A DNA stretch of 64,000 nt from Stenomitos frigidus ULC18 (GTDB taxonomy: Bacteria; Cyanobacteriota; Cyanobacteriia; Leptolyngbyales; Leptolyngbyaceae), in assembly GCF_003003795.1 (NCBI RefSeq), contig NZ_PVWK01000063.1, positions 1 to 64,000 on the forward strand. The letters run 5' to 3'. How positions within the stretch are numbered: position 1 is the stretch's first letter; each line of letters begins with the position of its first letter. Of this stretch, positions 57,001-64,000 are shown piece after piece. The notes beneath the pieces were generated by a model. That model searched no databases and had not been told where the DNA came from. It saw only the letters and a program-made list of their open reading frames with translations. The position numbers and the translations under genes were made by a program.

Positions 57001-59330
57001 TACCGTTGTGCTAGCGCTGATAGCTCGTCGGGGTAGGCGATCAAATAGTCCTCAGCCTCTATAAGTCGATCGCCGTGTAGCAAATATTCGGGCGATCGTG
57101 ACTGCTCCGAAGCAGCCCATTCCTTTGCAACATGTTCGATTCGGCGCTGCCGCTGAAGTAACTCTCGGTTTTCATCCAGCCAGGTGCGCAACAGCGTCCA
57201 ATTCCGAATCAGTGCTTCGTGGGCAACATCCACCGTTTCCTGATAATCACTATCGCTGCACTGTCCTGCGGCTAGTTCACCTAGCTCATTCGTTCTTCGC
57301 CGCGTCATAACAGCAATACTGCGATTGGTACTATCTCCTAGTAAGATATCTGAGGTGCGATCGGCATCAGGATCGTGCTGCAAGAACTTACCCCGGCGCA
57401 TCTGGGCAAAGCGTAATGCCGTAGATACATTGGCAAGCTCCTGCGTAGTCCTGTCTACGCGATTACAACTGGAGCCAATGCGGTTTGTGACAACCAATTT
57501 GGCTGTGACCAGTTTTTCCAGCACTCGCTCGACTAGTTCAGCTGGGAACCAGGGACTGACGAGTTCAGACTTGGAAATCCGCCGACGGGTATCCTCAGTG
57601 CCATCGCCGATTTGCGTCAAGGCAATAAAAACCCGCTTGGCGACGCGTTGTTCTTCGTGGGTGAGGCTATAAAAGATGTCATTTGCCCGCTTCTGCAACG
57701 TCCCCCTAACGCCGCCCAGCTCATTGTAAGCATCTAGCGTTAATCGAGCAGGCCCACCACCAGGGTCGAGCTGCCGCTGCTGCCAGAGTTCGAGCAGTGT
57801 GTATTGTAAGAGCGGCAGTTCTCCTGGTGCGCCCACAACGTCAAGCAAAATGTTGTAAATCAGGTTGGGTTCGCAGACGATACCTGCCTTATCCGCTGGC
57901 TTGACTATAGAGGCTTTGATCTGGTCGTAGGTCAACGGGGTCACCGTCACCAGATGCTGCTCAATTTTCTCTGCCAGTCTGTTGTAAAGGGAGTATTTGC
58001 CAAAAAAGTCTGCCCGAAGCACGACGACAACGCTGAAGCAATCGCCGAGTTCGCGGAGAGCGGTAATGAGACTATTAAAAAAACTTTGTCGATCGCGTTC
58101 TGCATGGAGACCTTGACAGAGAGTGAAGATCTCCTCAAATTGGTCAATGATTAACAGCAGCCGAGAATTTCTGCCATGCTTGGCAGACATCAGGCTGGCA
58201 CGCACCAGGTGAGACAGGCCAGCGCCTCCATCCAGGAGCAGGGTTTCTGCTCGCCGCAATTGCTCAGCACGATCGATCGCTGAGTCTTTGGGGTTAACGA
58301 AGGCGGTTGCCAAACTTTTTAACGGTTGATCGGTGGGGCTAATCAGTTGAATACGCCATCGATCGCTTCCCGAAAACTTTTTACCCTGCCGCAAGGTGTG
58401 GATTAAGCCAGCTCGCACTAAGGAAGATTTGCCGCTACCCGACGCTCCCACGATGGCAACAAAATTCCCAATTCTAAGTTTTTCGATCAATTGATCAGTC
58501 AGGTCTTCGCGCCCAAAAAAATACTCAGCGTGTGCCTCATCAAAAAACTCTAGACCTCTGTAAGGGCAAACGTCCTGGGCAAGCTCTGTCTTGACGATCG
58601 GCGAAGCCCCTTGACCCCGCGTGAGGAGAATTTCACTGCCAGAATTTTCAAACAGTGGCTGTTGCTGCTCCCGCTTCAGTGCGTTACTCACCCAATCCGT
58701 GAGTGCATAGTTAGTGACAGTGCCATTCACCGTGCGGGATGGCTCTAAGCCATCTAACAGTGCCTGAGTAAAGACGCTGTACTTACCGATCATCGATTCG
58801 TAGGCCGCTTCGTATTCGCGTGATGCCGCCATAAATAAGCGATCGGTGCCTGAGCGCGCACCCGGATCAGCCTCAAGGAAATTGAGCAGTTCACCACTGT
58901 GACAGCAATCTAACAGCACGATGCGTTGACGTACTGGGCTTTCCTGCAACAACCGCCGTAGCCAAAATAGCGATAATCCATAAAAGCTGTTGCTTGGATT
59001 AGCGTCACTGGTGGCCAGAAATCCTTCTTGCACACCAGCATCTTTTTGTAACCCGTGCCCCGAAAAGTAAAACAATGCTGTTTGCGGAATGTTGTTGCCC
59101 TTTGGCTTAAACAGCTTGACGAGGGCTCCTTCCAAATCAGCAACAGTCACTTGAGTTTTGAAGCCAATTCTGGATTGACCTGCTTGGACAATCTCTGGCA
59201 TCCGAGCAACCCGGAAATCCCCATCTGCATGTAGGCGCTGAGCGATCGCTTCAGCATCATGGGAGGGGGCACTTAAACCCGGTAACCACTGATAAGTACT
59301 AATTCCGACAACTAAAGCATCGCGTGACAC
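54015..59330 (-). CDS. Caspase-nSTAND ATPase-WD40 giant protein
   Basis: A 1771-residue protein. Residues 1-240 form a caspase-like domain with YFSGHG (His92) and DCCHSG (Cys143), both catalytic residues kept. Residues ~255-690 are an nSTAND-type P-loop NTPase (VAIVGASGSGKSSLVRAGLI near 295; LLLIIDQFEEIF near 393). One membrane helix follows (about 793-812, VPCTLLVALVVTF). The C-terminal ~900 residues carry WD40 repeats in two blocks separated by a low-complexity, repeat-free insert (roughly 1280-1450). This is a sensor-ATPase-effector layout as in STAND and apoptosome-like proteins: the WD40 part would sense, the NTPase oligomerise, the protease cleave. Signal and substrate are unknown. Confidence 0.93.
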   Translation of the reverse strand: MSRDALVVGISTYQWLPGLSAPSHDAEAIAQRLHADGDFRVARMPEIVQAGQSRIGFKTQVTVADLEGALVKLFKPKGNNIPQTALFYFSGHGLQKDAGVQEGFLATSDANPSNSFYGLSLFWLRRLLQESPVRQRIVLLDCCHSGELLNFLEADPGARSGTDRLFMAASREYEAAYESMIGKYSVFTQALLDGLEPSRTVNGTVTNYALTDWVSNALKREQQQPLFENSGSEILLTRGQGASPIVKTELAQDVCPYRGLEFFDEAHAEYFFGREDLTDQLIEKLRIGNFVAIVGASGSGKSSLVRAGLIHTLRQGKKFSGSDRWRIQLISPTDQPLKSLATAFVNPKDSAIDRAEQLRRAETLLLDGGAGLSHLVRASLMSAKHGRNSRLLLIIDQFEEIFTLCQGLHAERDRQSFFNSLITALRELGDCFSVVVVLRADFFGKYSLYNRLAEKIEQHLVTVTPLTYDQIKASIVKPADKAGIVCEPNLIYNILLDVVGAPGELPLLQYTLLELWQQRQLDPGGGPARLTLDAYNELGGVRGTLQKRANDIFYSLTHEEQRVAKRVFIALTQIGDGTEDTRRRISKSELVSPWFPAELVERVLEKLVTAKLVVTNRIGSSCNRVDRTTQELANVSTALRFAQMRRGKFLQHDPDADRTSDILLGDSTNRSIAVMTRRRTNELGELAAGQCSDSDYQETVDVAHEALIRNWTLLRTWLDENRELLQRQRRIEHVAKEWAASEQSRSPEYLLHGDRLIEAEDYLIAYPDELSALAQRYIAVSREENRRAQKERRLLQLAVPCTLLVALVVTFSQYRAVVKSQAEKEYQLQIATSRQQAAVAQSILQEPESDPTAALLISRLAAEKGGYTYEAQASLRSALQKLRLQANLQGDQGAVHQAIFSPDQRQLATAGDNGTVQLWSIETQTVEKILPWRDASNQPSTTEQPAGRRSQRVTPIIAIAFSPNGKQLAAIAQNSADVQVWSVESGKRLLTLSGFREPARQLIFSPNGDWIAARAGNEVRVWQIKNGALQARLRHTTMVNSLAFSPNSQALLTSSGTVAQLWQISQGQRRKLLRHPKPVNDATFSPDGRLIATASDDGSARLWQSSTGQLRRVLTAAAIPAQRSNRQAIWQAPQPLTQVLFSPNGQFLAAANASQIQLWKVKTGQLWNQLEPNNELGSSEQARQGMLRQKESTDRVAFSPDSRQLVMAAHGWGEERRLEVAHLWDVQTGELLGRLKGHTGAIETVQFSGNGSLIATASTDGSARLWATEMGSEFPMLKTINSQIQWTAFRRLPSTLPLQQLGTAAATPSSLLSKTVKALPEGFGGMVTVAIDGNLRTWNPTQPTASSSNVSRIASVTPGQSWYPARLTGINAFNFLNVFGVAIEPALKGLKPASTELAWVPSKSLSTTTTVSTASAVDSVLLLPYVAPTTDGQKPLDGIETSTTPERLLNIPSNPKLTGVAFSADTQLIATATINGSVDVWQVQPDQSLQRVRRLHKINAIAANLSGAVKQGELKRLDPIRQLAFSPDGRTLLGVDDRTIHIWDLPSGQLRQSLQGHEASIEEAQFSADSQRIVSASRDRTARIWQVASGQLITTLYHRDVISSAHFSPDGQLVAIASWDGTARVLDAATGTLRVVMAGHRGAVLDAEFSPDATTLVTASMDGSVRLWDAKTGTEQALLRSAEPDATQEQIQQAFFSPDGRYVASLSKSGKVHLWAATREELLHLARDRSLRQLQPEECLRYLRLSPNACPALEKGSEGGSADSKPFGTIN

Positions 59331-60247
59331 TATGTAACCCTCCCCAACAGTTTTTTGTCATGGGGCTGAACAATGTACTTAATAAGACTTGGTGATAAAT
59401 ACAGGGTTCAAACCGTCTAAAAACAGCAACAGGGCACACTTAAGACTCACATTGGAAGATCACCAAGAGTGATTGATCGCTCTGAAGAACAAAAACAATC
59501 GAGCAATTTGCACACGTTCAAGCTTGTTAAAGCTAATTCCTGTGGCTAGGTGAAATCTAAAGCGTTTGGCTTAGATTTCACCTAATCTAATAACAACGGC
59601 ATTTAGAATCCTTTGCCTAAGCCGATTTCAAGGATTGAAGTTAAATCTCATTCTATGCTCAATCCTGGGCTTGCTGATTTAAATGTAGTGAATTTTGAGG
59701 CAGGCGTAAAAGGGGGTAACACCCCTAAGGGTGATTTTTAAAGCGATATTCGCCTGTCCCAGCTAAATAAGGGCTTTTACGTAAAGAACCTTATTTAGCT
59801 GGCTGGCTCAAACAATTGCAAAAGACTTTATGTGATTAAAAACTGCCGCAAAAATACTGTTTTTTATTCAAATAATGTTGAAAATCGCACACTTGCTGCG
59901 TAACTTTACTGAGCTTGAATGACTCTCAAGAAGGATTTTCGTTGACAAGGCTGAGATGAAAACAGATCAACCGTCGAGCACACGGATGTTTACTGAGGAA
60001 AACTCAGTGCCTTACAGCTCCGTGTCTCAAAAGTCACTTTTCTTATTTCTGCCTAAACTGAATCTTATTTCTGCAACTGATGTGATCGGCAAGGCCCTGT
60101 AGCAATGACAGTTAAGCATCACTTGATACTATGAACGCTGATGCAAAGTTAGTCTCAAGTTAAATTACTAGGGCTACCAAGCTGCTTGAGCATAACTGAG
60201 CTGCTGCTGCTCATTAAATAGCCTGGTGTTTGTATTAGCCCTAAATA
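59331..60247. other. Gene-free 0.9 kb with strong hairpins
   Basis: No gene recognised. Two perfect 14-bp stems are present: TAGGTGAAATCTAA (59547-59560) with TTAGATTTCACCTA (59571-59584), loop 10 nt; and CCAGCTAAATAAGG (59759-59772) with CCTTATTTAGCTGG (59789-59802). Between them lie a small palindrome CACCCCTAAGGGTG (59720-59733) and a CAGGCG/CGCCTG pair (59701-59706, 59751-59756). Confidence 0.6.
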
Positions 60248-60340
60248 TATAGCAGTCCTAAATCATTCGTAAAACGGAAGGGCTTTGTGAAAAAGGATTC
60301 CTCCGGAATCCTTTTTCACAATCCAGATAGGAGTGCTATA
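60248..60340. mobile_element. 93-bp palindromic MITE at the prfA 3' end
   Basis: Terminal inverted repeats TATAGCAGTCCTA (60248-60260) and TAGGAGTGCTATA (60328-60340) match at 12 of 13 positions. Inside is a perfect 17-bp stem, TTGTGAAAAAGGATTCC (60285-60301) and GGAATCCTTTTTCACAA (60305-60321), with a 3-nt loop. It has no coding capacity. It ends 4 bp before the prfA stop codon, and the T-flanked stem is placed to act as the transcription terminator of the operon. Confidence 0.8.
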
Positions 60341-60344
60341 AGTC

Positions 60345-61466
<1,122 letters not shown>

Positions 61467-61579
61467 TCACCGAAAAACATAGAGGGGCTAACTAAATCTA
61501 AGAGACTCGATTTCAAAGCTTAGATTTGCTGTTTAGCTTTTCATCTAAGATCTTCAATCGTGACCTACAGTCAGCCTGT

Positions 61580-61834
61580 CTAACGCTTTTTCTTCTTTTG
61601 CGGCTGAGCCTCTGCAGCCTCTTCGCCTTCTAACATGCCGTACTTTCGAAGGAAACGATCGACGCGCCCTTCGGTATCAATAATCTTTTGAGTACCCGTG
61701 TAGAAGGGATGATTCCCCGACCAAACGTCCACATGTAGTTCAGGTTTGGTCGAACCAATGGTCATGACCACTTCCCCATTGCAGTAGACTTTTGCGTCGG
61801 GATACCACTTGGGGTGAATATCAGGCTTAGGCAT
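61580..61834 (-). CDS. rpmE: 50S ribosomal protein L31
   Basis: An 84-residue L31 (IHPKWYPDAKVYCNGEVVMT, ELHVDVWSGNHPFYTGTQKI, DTEGRVDRFLRKYG) with a basic tail ending KKKKR. It has a single cysteine and lacks the CxxC of zinc-binding L31, so it is a zinc-independent (C-minus) form. Between rpsI and prfA. Confidence 0.97.
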   Translation of the reverse strand: MPKPDIHPKWYPDAKVYCNGEVVMTIGSTKPELHVDVWSGNHPFYTGTQKIIDTEGRVDRFLRKYGMLEGEEAAEAQPQKKKKR

Positions 61835-61923
61835 CGTTAACTCTCCAACTTACCGTCTCATTTTTCAATTCTAGCGCTCAGCCGTGTCAACCTAAAGACT
61901 GACAGCTAAGCATACATCCCGTC

Positions 61924-62334
61924 CTAACGTTTCGAGAACTGAGGTGCTTTACGCGCTTTGCGTAAGCCGTACTTCTTCCGTTCTTTGGCACGGGGATCAC
62001 GGGTCAAGTAACCTTCAATCTTCAAAGGCTTACGATTGTCGGGATCGAGCTGGCATAGAGCGCGTGCCACACCTAAACGTACTGCATCGGCTTGTCCAGT
62101 TAATCCGCCACCATGAGCATTCACCAAAATGTCGTACTCACCCTCAAGGCCTAATGTTTCCAGTGGGGCTTTAGCAACAGATAAATACTCGGCATTAAAT
62201 TGAAGATAAAGATCTCCGGGTTTACCGTTGATGGTCAATTGACCGCTGCCAGGAACTAAACGCACCCGTGCCACTGCCGACTTCCGCCGACCGGTTCCCA
62301 AATATACAACTCGACCTTGGTCTATGGCTTGCAT
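61924..62334 (-). CDS. rpsI: 30S ribosomal protein S9
   Basis: A 136-residue S9 ([60 protein letters not shown]) ending in the conserved FSKR that contacts P-site tRNA. Its start overlaps the rplM stop as TAATG, so the two are translationally coupled. Confidence 0.98.
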   Translation of the reverse strand: MQAIDQGRVVYLGTGRRKSAVARVRLVPGSGQLTINGKPGDLYLQFNAEYLSVAKAPLETLGLEGEYDILVNAHGGGLTGQADAVRLGVARALCQLDPDNRKPLKIEGYLTRDPRAKERKKYGLRKARKAPQFSKR

Positions 62335-62789
62335 TAGTGCTGTCCTCCTGGAATTGTCTGAATCGCTAACGTTTGAGGCATCTGAGCTTGATGCGGATGG
62401 TCAGACCCTGCATAAACCTTCAGCTTTGTGAAAAGCTGTCGACCCAAGGTATTTTTGGGCAACATTCCCTTCACGGCTTGCTCAATGATGCGTTCTGGCA
62501 AACGCGCCTGAAGCTTTGCAAAGGTTTCGGTCTTCATCCCACCAGGACGACCGGAATGGCGACGATACAATTTCTGACTGCGCTTTCTGCCAGTGACATC
62601 AATTTTTTCGGCATTAATGACAATCACAAAATCGCCCGTATCCATATGAGGCGTGAACGTTGGCTTGTTTTTGCCACGTAGTACTGTGGCAATTTCGCTC
62701 GCGAGGCGACCCAAACGCTGATCGGTAGCGTCGACAAGATACCAGTTGCGCTCGATTGAATCGACAGAAGGGAGGTAAGTCTTGGTCAT
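62334..62789 (-). CDS. rplM: 50S ribosomal protein L13
   Basis: A 151-residue L13 ([80 protein letters not shown]). Early-assembling 23S rRNA-binding protein. Follows truA by 64 bp and overlaps rpsI. Confidence 0.98.
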   Translation of the reverse strand: MTKTYLPSVDSIERNWYLVDATDQRLGRLASEIATVLRGKNKPTFTPHMDTGDFVIVINAEKIDVTGRKRSQKLYRRHSGRPGGMKTETFAKLQARLPERIIEQAVKGMLPKNTLGRQLFTKLKVYAGSDHPHQAQMPQTLAIQTIPGGQH

Positions 62790-62853
62790 AACAGTCTCAT
62801 GTACTTGAAAGGGTGATGGACAAAACGTAAAGGAATAACGTTAAGGCAGGTTT

Positions 62854-63702
62854 TTAGGTCACAGGCAGTCGTTCAGGAAATGCCTGTAGACTGAATGCAG
62901 GCTGGGTGTCGTACCAAACATCGGGTGGAAACGGAAACTCTGGATAGCCAACTCGCAGCAAGCACAAGCCTTGTGGTGGAGCGGCATACTTCACCTGCTC
63001 TCGATGCTCCTTTTCCCAGACTTCAGTAAAGCTAATGGGTGATCGTACTCCCCGTCCTACTTGCACCAACATTCCTACTAAGAGACGCATCATGCCATAG
63101 AGGAAACCACTTGCCTGCATCTCAATATAAATTAGGGAGCCTTCACGCTTACATTCTGCCGCTTGCACGTCTACCCAAGAGTGGGGACGATCCGACCCAG
63201 CACGATGGAAGGCTGAAAGATGGTGGCGTCCAACCATAGGGGAAAGAGCTTCTCGAATCAACGATTCATTCAGCGGCTCGTAGTAGTAATGCCATGCAAA
63301 TGGGCGGATAAATAGATTAGGGCGAGGATCGGTATACAGCGTGTAGCGGTAGCGCCGCCAGATCGCAGAGAACCTGGCATGCCAAGTCGAACTGACTGTA
63401 GCTGAGGCACGAATCAGGATGTCCTTTGGCATGCGAGCATTGAGAATCGATGACCAACGAGAAGCCGGAATGTGCGAGGGAGCATCAAAGTGGGCTACCT
63501 GAGCGGCTGCATGAACACCAGAATCGGTTCGACCTGCCGCATGGATACGAACGGGATGCTGCAGAACCGTCTCCAAAACTGTTTCGATTTCTTCTTGGAC
63601 GGTTCGGTGTTGCGGTTGTCGCTGCCATCCATGAAAATGAGTACCTAGGTATTGAATCACTAGGGCAACTCGTTGGGTTGGCAGGGGCGCAGAAGACGGC
63701 AT
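62854..63702 (-). CDS. truA: tRNA pseudouridine(38-40) synthase TruA
   Basis: A 282-residue TruA that isomerises uridines 38-40 in the anticodon stem. The catalytic aspartate is in AAGRTDSGVHAAAQVAHFD (about residue 60); YRYTLYTDPRPNLFIRPFAW and MMRLLVGMLVQVGRG are further family blocks. It starts 4 bp after the rplQ stop. Confidence 0.97.
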   Translation of the reverse strand: MPSSAPLPTQRVALVIQYLGTHFHGWQRQPQHRTVQEEIETVLETVLQHPVRIHAAGRTDSGVHAAAQVAHFDAPSHIPASRWSSILNARMPKDILIRASATVSSTWHARFSAIWRRYRYTLYTDPRPNLFIRPFAWHYYYEPLNESLIREALSPMVGRHHLSAFHRAGSDRPHSWVDVQAAECKREGSLIYIEMQASGFLYGMMRLLVGMLVQVGRGVRSPISFTEVWEKEHREQVKYAAPPQGLCLLRVGYPEFPFPPDVWYDTQPAFSLQAFPERLPVT

Positions 63703-63706
63703 GGAA

Positions 63707-64000
63707 TCAGGTTAGCTCAATGATTGCCATCTCAGCGTTGTCGCCGCGGCGGTGAACAGTACGAATAATGCGGGTGTAGCCGCCATTGCGATCGCCGTAG
63801 CGAGACGCTGCTTGCTCAAACAGTGCGTGCACTAATTGCTTGTCGAACAAATAGCCTAACGCCTGTCGACGTGCTGCGAGTGAGCCGTCTTTAGCAAGTG
63901 TAATCATGCGATCGGCCTCGGAACGAACAGCACGAGCACGAGTTTTGGTCGTTTTAATGCGACCATTACGAATCAGCTCCGTGGTCAGTGATCGCAACAA
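63707..64000 (-). CDS. rplQ: 50S ribosomal protein L17, 5' end outside window
   Basis: The 97 visible residues ([66 protein letters not shown]) are the L17 core and complete C-terminus. About 19 N-terminal residues (normally MRHRCRVKKLG...) lie past the window end, so the methionine at the edge is not the real start. It heads the visible part of the operon rplQ-truA-rplM-rpsI-rpmE-prfA. Confidence 0.96.
   Translation of the reverse strand: MLRSLTTELIRNGRIKTTKTRARAVRSEADRMITLAKDGSLAARRQALGYLFDKQLVHALFEQAASRYGDRNGGYTRIIRTVHRRGDNAEMAIIELT

Overview
The window is chromosomal DNA from a beta-cyanobacterium. It carries a complete beta-carboxysome cluster (ccmK2-ccmK1-ccmL-ccmM-ccmN-ccmO), the high-affinity CO2-uptake NDH-1 genes (ndhF3-ndhD3-cupA), psbU, a Ycf66 protein, several cyanobacteria-specific families (DUF3120, the TIGR03279-type radical SAM protein) and many copies of the HIP1 octamer GCGATCGC. 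The large WD40 and caspase proteins and the abundant short repeats suggest a filamentous or otherwise morphologically complex lineage, but no gene here settles the genus.

Layout. 0-3.5 kb: a caspase-like protease with an EF-hand and a GUN4-like tail, a 21-bp tandem-repeat array, a methyltransferase, a 59-residue small membrane protein and simple repeats. 3.5-12.7 kb: a fused mannose-1-phosphate guanylyltransferase/phosphomannomutase-like protein, SSB, an uncertain gene, a gene-poor stretch, an FHA protein, recA, and xseA-xseB. 12.9-21.7 kb: nadB, psbU, an FHA-adenylate cyclase, DUF3120, uppP, a radical SAM protein and an ExbB/ExbD pair. 21.8-26.3 kb: UDP-glucose dehydrogenase and UDP-glucuronate decarboxylase (UDP-xylose synthesis), then lepA. 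26.6-33.8 kb: a small ribbon-helix-helix-like protein, a hybrid-free histidine kinase, the URC1-URC4 uracil-catabolism pair and a DnaJ-TPR-WD40 protein. 34.2-38.2 kb: an accessory block with a Psb34-motif soluble protein, two glycosyltransferases and a PhyH-like dioxygenase. 38.2-49.2 kb: the CO2-concentrating superlocus, with ccm genes on the minus strand and the NDH-1MS genes divergent on the plus strand. 49.2-59.3 kb: a fibrillin-like protein, a CodA-like amidohydrolase, Ycf66, gnd and a 1771-residue caspase-nSTAND-WD40 protein. 60.3-64 kb: rplQ-truA-rplM-rpsI-rpmE-prfA, a ribosomal/translation operon cut by the window end.

How the genes work together. The CO2-concentrating block joins CO2 hydration at NDH-1MS to carboxysome assembly. 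CcmM here has a gamma-carbonic anhydrase domain that keeps the metal histidines and the Cys194/Cys200 pair, five RbcS-like domains, and an internal ribosome-binding site that should yield a short form. URC1, URC4 and the CodA-like deaminase could form a cytosine-to-uracil salvage route for nitrogen. The guanylyltransferase, Ugd, UDP-xylose synthase and the glycosyltransferases supply or use surface-polysaccharide sugars.

The strongest candidates for unusual biology are the two caspase-like proteins, especially the caspase-nSTAND-WD40 giant; the caspase/EF-hand/GUN4 protein; a CsoR/InrS-like palindrome in front of the DUF3120 gene; the 20-bp-spaced direct repeats in front of ccmK2; the 21-bp array; and a 93-bp MITE that probably serves as the prfA terminator. 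No tRNA, rRNA, CRISPR array or complete insertion sequence was seen.
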